From JBBIGV01 sp037447335 (GTDB taxonomy: Bacteria > Bacteroidota > Ignavibacteria > Ignavibacteriales > Ignavibacteriaceae), in NCBI GenBank assembly GCA_037447335.1, contig JBBIGV010000010.1, positions 1-64,000 on the forward strand: DNA of 64,000 bases. Reading direction: 5' to 3'. Positions within the stretch are counted from its first letter, which is position 1. The number at the start of each line of letters is the position of its first letter. The position numbers and the translations under genes are program-made. The notes under the pieces are model-generated. The model was not told the origin of the DNA, ran no database searches, and saw only the letters and a list, made by a program, of their open reading frames with translations. Below are positions 1 to 6,852 of the stretch, one piece after another.

Positions 1-58
1 TAAAAAATGTTCTTTAACACCAAATCCCATTTACACAAATTATTTTACAGACTCGAGG

Positions 59-373
59 TTAAACCTCCACCCCGTTTTCCCTGATTTCCTTTAAAATTCC
101 GAAATCTGAATCTTCTTCATAATCCTTTACTGAAAACACAATCGGTTCTATCCTGATGTCAATTCCGATTATCATAGGAGAAATTTTCAATGTAGCCAGG
201 TAAGTATTATCAACATCATCAGCTATAATACATAAATCAATATCACTATCATCTGAAAATGTGCCTTTAGAATATGAACCAAAAATTATAGCCTTTCTGA
301 CTTTAAGCTCAGAGCTGATTCGCTCTCTGAATTTTTTAACCGACTCGATTACCTGATGAGGGATTTCAGCCAT
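59..373 (-). CDS. MNT-type nucleotidyltransferase, second gene of an MNT-HEPN pair
   Basis: This 104-residue minimal nucleotidyltransferase has the Pol-beta-fold signature GSYSKG at residues 32-37 followed by the metal-binding pair D44 and D46 in SDIDL. In characterised MntA-HepT systems the nucleotidyltransferase is the antitoxin and neutralises the HEPN ribonuclease by adding AMP to it; that role is inferred here from family and context. The start overlaps the end of the upstream HEPN gene by 25 bases, which implies translational coupling. A second pair at 51960-52642 has exactly the same gene order and overlap length. Confidence 0.85.
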   Translation of the reverse strand: MAEIPHQVIESVKKFRERISSELKVRKAIIFGSYSKGTFSDDSDIDLCIIADDVDNTYLATLKISPMIIGIDIRIEPIVFSVKDYEEDSDFGILKEIRENGVEV

Positions 374-741
374 TGCATTACTTCCTTACCTGCGGTTAAA
401 TATTTTTGAGAAAAATCTTTTGTGCAGGATTTATAAAAGGATTTTTTATAATCGTTATATCTTGCCTGAATATTAAAAGTAGATACCATAGTAAAAAACT
501 TCATTTGTTCAACATCGGGTGTAACATCGTTAATCTTTGATATTAATACATGCAGGCTGTGACCATAAGGGGCTTCCTGTTTATTCCGGTTAACATACAA
601 AGCTTTGATAATTTTCTCCAAAGCAAGATGAAGAAAAAACATTGAATGAACATACTTTCCCTGCTCAAAGAGTTTATCAGCAGAATCTAGTGCATCATCA
701 GCAGTTTCTATCCAGTATTTTTCAATGTCTTTTAAATCCAT
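349..741 (-). CDS. HEPN domain protein, first gene of an MNT-HEPN pair
   Basis: This 130-residue all-helical protein has the HEPN layout: an N-terminal YWIETADDALDSA helix, a hydrophobic ALEKIIKALYV helix, and a C-terminal ARYNDYK segment that matches the RYPDY position of the MNT-associated HEPN subgroup. A canonical R-x4-H-x-Y RNase motif is not obvious, so ribonuclease activity is inferred from the family. It lies upstream of the MNT gene and overlaps it by 25 bases. The pair is most likely a toxin-antitoxin or defence module. Confidence 0.8.
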   Translation of the reverse strand: MDLKDIEKYWIETADDALDSADKLFEQGKYVHSMFFLHLALEKIIKALYVNRNKQEAPYGHSLHVLISKINDVTPDVEQMKFFTMVSTFNIQARYNDYKKSFYKSCTKDFSQKYLTAGKEVMQWLKSLIR

Positions 742-1000
742 TTAAAATTTCCTTTGTAAAATAAGTCAGTCTGTTTCTGAAAATTCTTAACCAAAATTAC
801 TACTGTAACAACAGAAAGATATAAATAATCCGGCTAAATGTCATTTGATAAAATCAAACAATCTTTTAATCAGTTTTAACAGCGGCTTGCGGGTAAAAGA
901 AGGTAAACTCACCCCGCCCTTACCATATACAGAGGAGTATTTTAATATTCTGAAGAATACTATAAAGTATTGGGATGGGGAGGGGTTTGCACTAAATAAA

Positions 1001-1027
1001 TAAAAAAGCCGCACTAAGAGGCTCTTA
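1001..1027 (-). terminator. rho-independent terminator of a lost minus-strand gene
   Basis: On the minus strand AGCC and GGCT arms enclose a 9-10 base loop and are followed by TTTTTTA. It sits just downstream of the stop codon at 1036-1038 of the minus-strand remnant, so it probably terminated a gene that has since been lost. Confidence 0.5.
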
Positions 1028-1035
1028 AAACAAAG

Positions 1036-1140
1036 TTATTTGAGAAAAACTATCTGAGCAGTATCATTTTTTGTATCAACAACTATGAGGTATTTGTTTT
1101 ATCTGCGTGAATCAATCCGACCCTGTCTCTAAATATTTAT
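1036..1140 (-). pseudogene. C-terminal remnant of an unidentified protein
   Basis: On the minus strand the reading RDRVGLIHADKTN shifts frame into KYLIVVDTKNDTAQIVFLK followed by TAA at 1036-1038 and then a terminator hairpin. Coding-like text ending exactly before a terminator suggests the tail of a deleted gene. The parent family was not recognised. Confidence 0.3.
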
Positions 1141-1179
1141 AATTACAATCGCTGTCATAAATAGTTAAATAAAAAGTTG

Positions 1180-2217
1180 ATGAAGTTCCCCTCAATTTTT
1201 ATTTTTTCTTATCTTTCAATAATGAAATCGAAGGCTTCGGAAGGATTGCTGGATTTTTTCTGTGAGCTTGAATCCGGCTCAATTACTCAAAAGGCAATAA
1301 ATAATGTGGTCGAAACTGCCGTTAAGATTGCTGTTTCGTATCTACGCATGAATTATACGCGTACGCACAAAATTCAACTTCAGAGCGATCTATCTGTCGA
1401 GGATATTGCAATTGATTCTGTGGCTGATCTTTTCACCCGCAATGATGAAAACCGCTTCTGCGTTCTTAAACGCGCTTTCGATGACTGAACTCCCAAAATA
1501 TCCACCGAAGATGATGCGTTTTACTTCTTTAAGACACTCGTTGTAAACCGGGTTGATCAGCATCTGTTTTTACTGCTTAAACAATCTGATACGCTTTTTG
1601 CTAAACTGCTTGATTCTGTTAATTATCTTATTCGTAAAGAGAATTGCAAGAAGATTCGCTTTTGCGGAATAGTTTACATTGTTGAGCAAAATGTAAACGA
1701 AGTAATCGTCCCGGTTATTGATTCTTCAGAGTTTGAAACACTGCCTCATACTTTGTTGACTGGTAATAAAAGTCTTCTTAAAAATCTTTTTCAGCACATA
1801 AAAAGCAGAAAACTTTTCCCTGCAATTCCCTTAAATGAACTTGTTTACAGATTGAAGGATTTGCACGCCGCCGGTTTTGAACTTAGTGAAAATGAAAAGC
1901 ACTATCCGGTTAAAATGGAAATTGATGAAATTCTTTCGAAGGCGCTGCACAACGCAGAGCTAAAGCTGGCTGATTACTATCTCTACAAACAAAAGCTCGA
2001 TACTTCGGAAATTGAAATGCTGAAGCTTGCACTGAAGGATTTAATTAACGATCTGCGTGACGGCGGCACAATTCCCGGTTTGTTCGATTATCTTAAAATC
2101 CATATTCCGGAATTGAATAAAACAGCCTATGAAAAGCGTTATCAAAACATTCTTGAATATATATTCAAAAGTATCCGGAAAGAGATTGGTGACAAAATCT
2201 CGGAAAAACGGGGATAA
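1180..2217 (+). pseudogene. hypothetical helical (sigma-like?) protein interrupted by in-frame TGA
   Basis: Two open segments, 1180-1488 and 1489-2217, lie in the same frame and are separated only by a TGA at 1486-1488. Read through, they give about 345 residues. The N-terminal part (around VEDIAIDSVADLF) loosely recalls helical sigma-factor-like proteins, and the C-terminal part is a lysine/glutamate-rich helical region; no family was firmly recognised. The start ATG at 1180 is preceded by an overlapping TTG at 1177. The 174-residue gene follows 76 bases downstream and is probably co-transcribed. It may be a nonsense-mutated pseudogene, a sequencing error, or a gene read through. Confidence 0.55.
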
Positions 2218-2293
2218 TCTTTGCCCTTTTTCCGAAGTTAACTTTTTTTACTCTATTAATACATTAGCTTGAACAATTAAATATGATAAAATT

Positions 2294-2818
2294 ATGATTA
2301 CTGAGAAACAGTTATTCGATTATGTGTTTTTCAGGGGCTTATTATCGGAAGAGATTATCGAAATGATTGAAAAGACAAACGCTTATAAAGAACACATTTC
2401 TTTTTATGAGATGATTAAAGAAAATCTCGAAACAGATTTATCTCCTGAAATTAAAGAAAAGATCAAAGCGAAGATCCCTGTATATAAATCTGCCGATGTG
2501 ATCAGTCTGTTCCCGATCGCATATAATTTTAAGAAGCGTGATTCGGGTATGATTACTCTTGCGGCTGAATCTGCAACTATGGAAAAGGGTGTTACAGCTA
2601 AAACCTTTTTTGATGAGAATAAAGAATATCTCGTTCGTGTATTGAAGTTCGAGTCTTCAACTAAAATTTACATCTTCTCGATTACCGATAACATATTGCA
2701 TGATTTTACCATCAGCTTATATCCAACCGGACATGTTTTCTCCCGTGAAGATAATCTCGAACCGATAGAGTTCAACGAACGTATTGACGTTGAAAAAATT
2801 GATGTGAGTTTCGCTTAA
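2294..2818 (+). CDS. hypothetical protein downstream of the TGA-interrupted gene
   Basis: This intact 174-residue cytoplasmic protein has no signal peptide or membrane segment. The first 60 residues are charged and helical; the rest looks like a mixed alpha/beta domain ending in an acidic stretch. No family was recognised. The same strand and short gap from the interrupted gene suggest a two-gene unit, so it may be a partner or regulator of that product. Confidence 0.55.
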   Translation: MITEKQLFDYVFFRGLLSEEIIEMIEKTNAYKEHISFYEMIKENLETDLSPEIKEKIKAKIPVYKSADVISLFPIAYNFKKRDSGMITLAAESATMEKGVTAKTFFDENKEYLVRVLKFESSTKIYIFSITDNILHDFTISLYPTGHVFSREDNLEPIEFNERIDVEKIDVSFA

Positions 2819-2955
2819 AGGGTTCCCGATATTATTCGCTGACAACACGAAAATTCTTTTTCACATTAGTGCCATTGGAATAATTTATGAAATCAGCGGC
2901 GATACTATTTCACAGTAATTTCACGATTGTTATATCTGATCTCTGACTGATCAGC

Positions 2956-3123
2956 TCAGATAATGCTACGCACAAACTCGCCTATATAATAGGGCCAAAC
3001 AACAATGGCGAGCACCCCTTTCCAAAAAGATAATTCAAGAAATCCAAGAGAGAAAAGCCAGCCTAATAACCATAGTGGACCCATTATATCAGCATTCTGA
3101 ACTTTTACTAATGATGCACTCAT
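2956..3123 (-). CDS. small membrane protein, 55 aa
   Basis: This short reading frame starts at ATG 3121-3123 behind a good Shine-Dalgarno sequence (AGGAG, seven bases before the start). After about 15 polar residues, nearly everything from PLWLLGWLFSLGFLEL to VLAIVVWPYYIGEFV is hydrophobic and Trp/Phe-rich, giving one or two membrane helices. The composition and ribosome-binding site support a real gene. The family was not recognised, but the shape is that of small YggT-like or DUF-type membrane proteins. Confidence 0.55.
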   Translation of the reverse strand: MSASLVKVQNADIMGPLWLLGWLFSLGFLELSFWKGVLAIVVWPYYIGEFVRSII

Positions 3124-3288
3124 GATAATCTCCTGTTTTGGTGTATGTAAAATTAAGACGGCATTTTCACTCTATCAAATAATGAATGATTTAACTGCAG
3201 CAGCAAAATTACTGCATTACACAAATTTTCATTCACTTTTGAATCAGAATATCTTTGATTAACTTCTCACAGAAAATTTAAAAGTATT

Positions 3289-3513
3289 ATGAATTATCGT
3301 CAGGCAAAAACAGGAAAACTATTGATAGAAATTCTTCCGGATAAATGCGACTTCTGCGGATGCTGTGTTGGAGTCTGCCCGGAAGATGCAATCGAATTAA
3401 AAGAAGCAGAGATTTTTATTATTGATCCGAGGTGTACCAATTGTGCAAAGTGTGTCTGGTCTTGTCCGATTGAGGTGATTAAGTTTAATAGGGAAGGGGT
3501 ATTGATAAAATGA
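3289..3513 (+). CDS. 2x[4Fe-4S] ferredoxin
   Basis: This 74-residue bacterial-type ferredoxin has two complete cluster motifs: CDFCGCCVGVCP near residue 20 and CTNCAKCVWSCP near residue 50. Each has the C-x2-C-x2-C-x3-CP spacing that binds one [4Fe-4S] cluster. It acts as a soluble electron carrier. About 560 bases downstream on the same strand is a geranylgeranyl-reductase-family flavoprotein, a plausible acceptor since some members of that family use ferredoxin; the partnership is inferred from position. Confidence 0.85.
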   Translation: MNYRQAKTGKLLIEILPDKCDFCGCCVGVCPEDAIELKEAEIFIIDPRCTNCAKCVWSCPIEVIKFNREGVLIK

Positions 3514-3530
3514 GATATCTGTTTTAGCAG

Positions 3531-3575
3531 GAAGTGGGAAGTAGGCAGCAGGCAGTAGGCAGTCATCAGTCATCA
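3531..3575 (+). repeat. degenerate heptamer tandem repeats (left of IVS gene)
   Basis: Direct repeats of the type GGCAGTA and then CATCAGT run in tandem just upstream of the four-helix-bundle gene. A matching array of ACTGAGG-type units lies on the other side at 4006-4031. The flanking arrangement suggests the gene travels with, or sits in, short-repeat DNA. Confidence 0.6.
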
Positions 3576-3634
3576 AATTGCAATTTTTTGTTTTATTATC
3601 TGTTTATCTATATGTAATATGAAAGAGAATAAGC

Positions 3635-3997
3635 ATGAGTACTTTTCGAAATCTGAAGGTTTATCAAAAAGCTTTCAAGCTTGCAATGGATATTTTTAAA
3701 CTCAGTAAGACTTTTCCCAAAGATGAAAAATATGGACTTACAATTCAAATCAGGAAATCTTCAAGAAGTGTTTGCTCATCAATAGCTGAAGCATATAGAA
3801 AAAGAAAATATCCAGCACATTTTGTTTCTAAAACTACTGATGCGGATATTGAAAACTCTGAAACACAAGTGTGGCTGGATTTTTCATTGAGTTGCAAATA
3901 TATAGATAAAACTATATATAAAAATTTTGTTCAATGATCGGAAGAAATACGCCGAATGCTAAACCATATGATTGAAAACCCTGAAAAGTATGCTTAA
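3635..3997 (+). pseudogene. four-helix-bundle (23S rRNA IVS-type) protein, frameshifted near C-terminus
   Basis: The first 100 residues match the four-helix-bundle family first seen in 23S rRNA intervening sequences: an N-terminal FRNLKVYQKAFKLA, the RKSSRSVCSSIAEAYRK core, and ADIENSETQVWLDFS. The frame then stops at 3937. In another frame the expected C-terminal helix continues as SEEIRRMLNHMIENPEKYA to a TAA at 3995-3997, so an indel just before 3937 has cut off the last helix. The function of the family is not established. Short tandem repeats flank it on both sides. Confidence 0.75.
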
Positions 3998-4005
3998 AGA
4001 ATTGC

Positions 4006-4031
4006 AGACTGAGAACTGAGGACTGAAGACT
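4006..4031 (+). repeat. degenerate ACTGAGG-type tandem repeats (right of IVS gene)
   Basis: About four units of the form GACTGAG/GAACTGA follow directly after the four-helix-bundle pseudogene and mirror the array on its left side. They are AT-poor compared with the surroundings. Confidence 0.5.
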
Positions 4032-4077
4032 TCTCGGATAAAATGATACTAAAAAATAACAGCAGCAGAAAAATAAT

Positions 4078-5244
4078 TTGAAAAAAGAATACGACATAAT
4101 AGTAGTTGGCGCTGGACCCGCAGGAAGCATGGCTGCACGTTTTGCTGCAGAGCAGGGTGTTTCTGTTTTAATGCTTGAAAAAGACAGAGATGTCGGCTAT
4201 CCGGTAAGATGCGGCGAAGCTATAAGCAAAGCCGGTGTTGAAGAGTTTATCGAACCGGATAATAAATGGATTGCTGCAACAATAAGTAAGTTTTCATTTA
4301 ATGCTCCCGATGGCACCGAAGTTATCCTCGACTTTGGTGAAGCCGGTTACGTTCTTGAAAGAAGAATATTTGACTATGAACTTGCAAGAACAACAGCCGA
4401 TGCCGGAGCGGAAATCCTTACACGAGCTTATGTGAATGATCTGATCTTTGATAACGGAAAAGTCTGCGGTGTTAAATATGAATACCATGGCGAGCAGAAG
4501 GAAGTTAGAGCAAAAGTTGTGATTGCCGCCGATGGTGTTGAGTCGCGCGTTGGTCGCTGGGCAGGACTTAAAACACACATTGACTTCCGCGATATGGAAA
4601 GCGCCGTTCAGATTACTGCTGCAAATATTCCCGTTGATCAGAATACACTTTATTTTTACTTTGGTAAAGATGTTGCACCGAACGGCTACTTCTGGATTTT
4701 TCCAAAAGGACATAATAAAGCTAACATAGGTTTGGGTGTAAGCGGTATAATCGGCAAGAAAAAGTCTGCGCAATCATTCCTTCATGACTTTATGACCAAA
4801 CATTATCCCGATGCTCCTGTACTTACAACAATTGCAGGCGGTGTGCCCTGTTCAGTTACACTTGATAAAATTTCTGCACCCGGTATCATGCTTGTCGGTG
4901 ATGCTGCAAGACAGGTTAACCCGCTTAGCGGCGGAGGAATTGCAAGCGGTATGATAGGCGGAAAGATTGCAGGTACTATTGCAGGCGAGTCTGTTAAGAT
5001 GAATAAACCAGATCATATTTTAACTTATGATAAAGCATGGGCAAACAGGCTTGGCAAGCGACACGAAACTTTCAACAGGATTAAAGAAGGCATTTACAAT
5101 TTTTCAGATGAGAAGTTTAACAACATTGCACATTCATTCAATAAAGTACCTTATGAAAAGAGGACTTTGGGCAGATTATTCACCACAGCATTGATAAATC
5201 AGCCATCACTACTGGTTGATATAGCAAAGGTATTTGTTGTTTAG
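4078..5244 (+). CDS. geranylgeranyl reductase family FAD-dependent oxidoreductase
   Basis: This 388-residue flavoprotein has the N-terminal FAD dinucleotide-binding motif GAGPAG at residues 11-16, an acidic ribose-binding LEKD near residue 35, and the second FAD motif VGDAARQVNPLSGGGI near residue 273. These features and the length fit the geranylgeranyl reductase group, which saturates isoprenoid chains of chlorophyll, archaeal lipids or menaquinone. In this organism a menaquinone or polyprenyl substrate is the likelier guess. Translation starts at TTG 4078; no in-frame ATG fits the Rossmann N-terminus. The upstream ferredoxin may supply electrons. Confidence 0.8.
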   Translation: MKKEYDIIVVGAGPAGSMAARFAAEQGVSVLMLEKDRDVGYPVRCGEAISKAGVEEFIEPDNKWIAATISKFSFNAPDGTEVILDFGEAGYVLERRIFDYELARTTADAGAEILTRAYVNDLIFDNGKVCGVKYEYHGEQKEVRAKVVIAADGVESRVGRWAGLKTHIDFRDMESAVQITAANIPVDQNTLYFYFGKDVAPNGYFWIFPKGHNKANIGLGVSGIIGKKKSAQSFLHDFMTKHYPDAPVLTTIAGGVPCSVTLDKISAPGIMLVGDAARQVNPLSGGGIASGMIGGKIAGTIAGESVKMNKPDHILTYDKAWANRLGKRHETFNRIKEGIYNFSDEKFNNIAHSFNKVPYEKRTLGRLFTTALINQPSLLVDIAKVFVV

Positions 5245-5275
5245 CATTACCGAAAGGCTGACCAAAAAGTGGATT

Positions 5276-5348
5276 TGTCATCACGAGCGAAGCGAAGTAA
5301 TCTAAAACTCCGGGTAAAAACAAAAAATTGCTGCGTCGTCCCTCTCCT
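5276..5348. repeat. dispersed GAGCGAAGCGAAGTAATCT-type intergenic repeat
   Basis: The text TCATCACGAGCGAAGCGAAG followed by TAATCT, and later ATTGCTGCGTCGTCCCTC, is the familiar dispersed intergenic element written in reverse in many bacterial genomes, especially of the FCB and delta groups. It is more GC-rich than the neighbouring DNA and non-coding. Its function is unknown. Confidence 0.55.
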
Positions 5349-5349
5349 C

Positions 5350-5479
5350 TCAATTCTATTTGATTTCACCAAATAAAAAGCATCAATTCTATTTGATGCA
5401 ACCAAATACTTTATACTGATTTTATTTGATGATACCAAATAGAAACTGCTGATTCTATTTGATGCTGACAAATAGAATT
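5350..5479. repeat. four-copy 33-34 bp tandem hairpin repeat
   Basis: Four units begin at about 5350, 5383, 5417 and 5450. Each carries an ATTTGAT...CCAAATA imperfect palindrome; in the fourth, CTATTTG and CAAATAG form perfect 7-bp arms. The period is an exact multiple of three except for one unit, so a minus-strand translation shows an 11-residue SNRI..FYLV periodicity, but there is no other sign of coding. The array ends about 40 bases before the ATPase start. Confidence 0.8.
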
Positions 5480-5516
5480 CTTATATTAGCATTGCACAAA
5501 TGAAATTGAGGAAAAC

Positions 5517-6689
5517 ATGGAACATTTGAAGGAAGACTTGTTTAACTTTAATCCCTGGTGGGAAATGAAGTATGATTCAGGATTTAAACCGCGAGATAAA
5601 TATTTAAAAATTCTTCGGGATTCTCTGCATAAAAAGGAAATCATAGTTCTTACGGGGTTAAGAAGAGTAGGCAAAACTTCAATTATGAAATTGTTTATTC
5701 AGGAATTATGTGCTTCAACAGACCCAACAAGAATTTTCTATGTTTCACTTGATTCAATTGCGATCGAACCAATTCCGATAATTGATCTGGTGAGGGAATT
5801 CAGAAAAATTCATGAAATAAAAAGGAAAGAAAAAATTTATATCTTCTTCGATGAAGCAGCATATCGGGAAGATATTAACAGAGAATTAAAAAATTTATAT
5901 GATTCAGAGAATGTTAAAATAATCGTTTCGTCTTCATCGTCTTCGATTCTCAGAGATAAAAGTGCGTTATTAACAGGCAGGGCAAAAGTAGTCGAAATTC
6001 AGCCTCTCGATTTTTTTGAGTACATCCTATTTAAAGATTTATCTGCGCTCGGTTCTGAACAATATTTAACAGAAAGATATTTTGAGGACTATATGCGGGA
6101 AGGCGGTATTCCCGAATTTATTTTAACAGGGGATTTTGAGTATCTAGATAATCTTATTGATTCAATTATTTATAAGGATATCGCATTTTACAGAGGAGTA
6201 AAAGATACAACTTCACTGAAGGAATTTTTACGTCTCTTGATGGAAAGAGCGGGTAAGCAGTTGAGCATTACCAAAATTGCAAATGTTATAGGTATTTCAA
6301 GTGAAACAGCTAAACGGTTCTTCGATTATTTTAAAAACACATACTTGATTTATGCTATTGATAGATGTGGGAAACTAAATGAAAGGTTAAGAGCGCCCAA
6401 GAAAATATATGCTGCAGATTTGGGCATCAGAAATTTTATTACAGGATTCAGAGATAAAGGAGCAATCTTCGAAAATTTGTTTTACTTTTTAATAAAAGAT
6501 CGCTCTCCTTGTTATGTTTATAAAAATTCTGTGGAACTTGATTTTTATTTTAATAATACTCTTTGTGAAATCAAATATGGAAGAGATTTAGAGAAAAAAC
6601 AACAAATTCTTTTTGATGAAGTAAAAGCCGATAAGAAAATTCTTATTTCAGGTATTGCTGATTATTTGAATTATTGCAGAAATAAATGA
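5517..6689 (+). CDS. AAA-type ATP-binding protein with DUF4143
   Basis: This 390-residue protein has the AAA_14/DUF4143 architecture: Walker A GLRRVGKTS at residues 47-55, Walker B IYIFFDEA near residue 108, and a sensor-like IIVSSSSSS. The family motifs LTGRAKVVEIQPLDFFEY and MREGGIPEF come next, then a winged-helix plus nuclease-like C-terminal DUF4143 region (ELDFYFNNTLCEIKYG). Such proteins are common, patchily distributed and often near mobile or TA genes; their function is unproven. The E-D-F-Y...E-I-K pattern resembles a PD-(D/E)xK core. It lies between 13-bp inverted repeats. Confidence 0.8.
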   Translation: MEHLKEDLFNFNPWWEMKYDSGFKPRDKYLKILRDSLHKKEIIVLTGLRRVGKTSIMKLFIQELCASTDPTRIFYVSLDSIAIEPIPIIDLVREFRKIHEIKRKEKIYIFFDEAAYREDINRELKNLYDSENVKIIVSSSSSSILRDKSALLTGRAKVVEIQPLDFFEYILFKDLSALGSEQYLTERYFEDYMREGGIPEFILTGDFEYLDNLIDSIIYKDIAFYRGVKDTTSLKEFLRLLMERAGKQLSITKIANVIGISSETAKRFFDYFKNTYLIYAIDRCGKLNERLRAPKKIYAADLGIRNFITGFRDKGAIFENLFYFLIKDRSPCYVYKNSVELDFYFNNTLCEIKYGRDLEKKQQILFDEVKADKKILISGIADYLNYCRNK

Positions 6690-6799
6690 ATTGTTTCCTA
6701 ACTTAGTTTTATACCTGCGGACGCTAACCAAAAGTAAAATTAAGATTTGATTCAGTATGAAAAATCTATGTAAATGAATGATTATCTATGAAAGTAAAT

Positions 6800-6820
6800 G
6801 GGCGAAATTTAATTTCGCCC
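6800..6820. repeat. 21-bp palindrome GGGCGAAAT-TTA-ATTTCGCCC
   Basis: A perfect 9-bp inverted repeat around a 3-base centre lies between the ATPase gene and the end of the TonB receptor pseudogene, directly beside the right 13-bp repeat. There is no T-run on either side, so it is more like a REP-type or bidirectional hairpin than a classic terminator. Confidence 0.6.
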
Positions 6821-6852
6821 TACATTTTGGTCAGCCTCTGTTGATTACACCA

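Larger units (their letters stand above)
742..1176. other. gene-free stretch with a gene remnant and a terminator
   Basis: This AT-rich interval has no intact reading frame. On the minus strand at about 1036-1140 there is a short frameshifted coding remnant, followed by a hairpin with a T-run at 1001-1027. The part at 742-900 is presumably the promoter region of the MNT-HEPN pair, but no clear box was recognised. Confidence 0.5.
5255..6837. mobile_element. candidate segment bounded by 13-bp inverted repeats
   Basis: The 13-mer AGGCTGACCAAAA at 5255-5267 occurs in perfect inverted orientation at 6825-6837. The two copies enclose a dispersed GCGAAGC-type repeat, a 33-bp hairpin repeat array, one complete DUF4143 ATPase gene and a 21-bp palindrome. 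No transposase lies inside. This may be an acquired cassette, or a chance or REP-like repeat pair. Confidence 0.3.

Noticed and set aside
5247..5471. Minus-strand frame with an 11-residue SNRI/FYLV peptide repeat
   Set aside because: It only reflects the 33-bp DNA hairpin repeat array; it has no ribosome-binding site and its remainder translates the dispersed GCGAAGC repeat.
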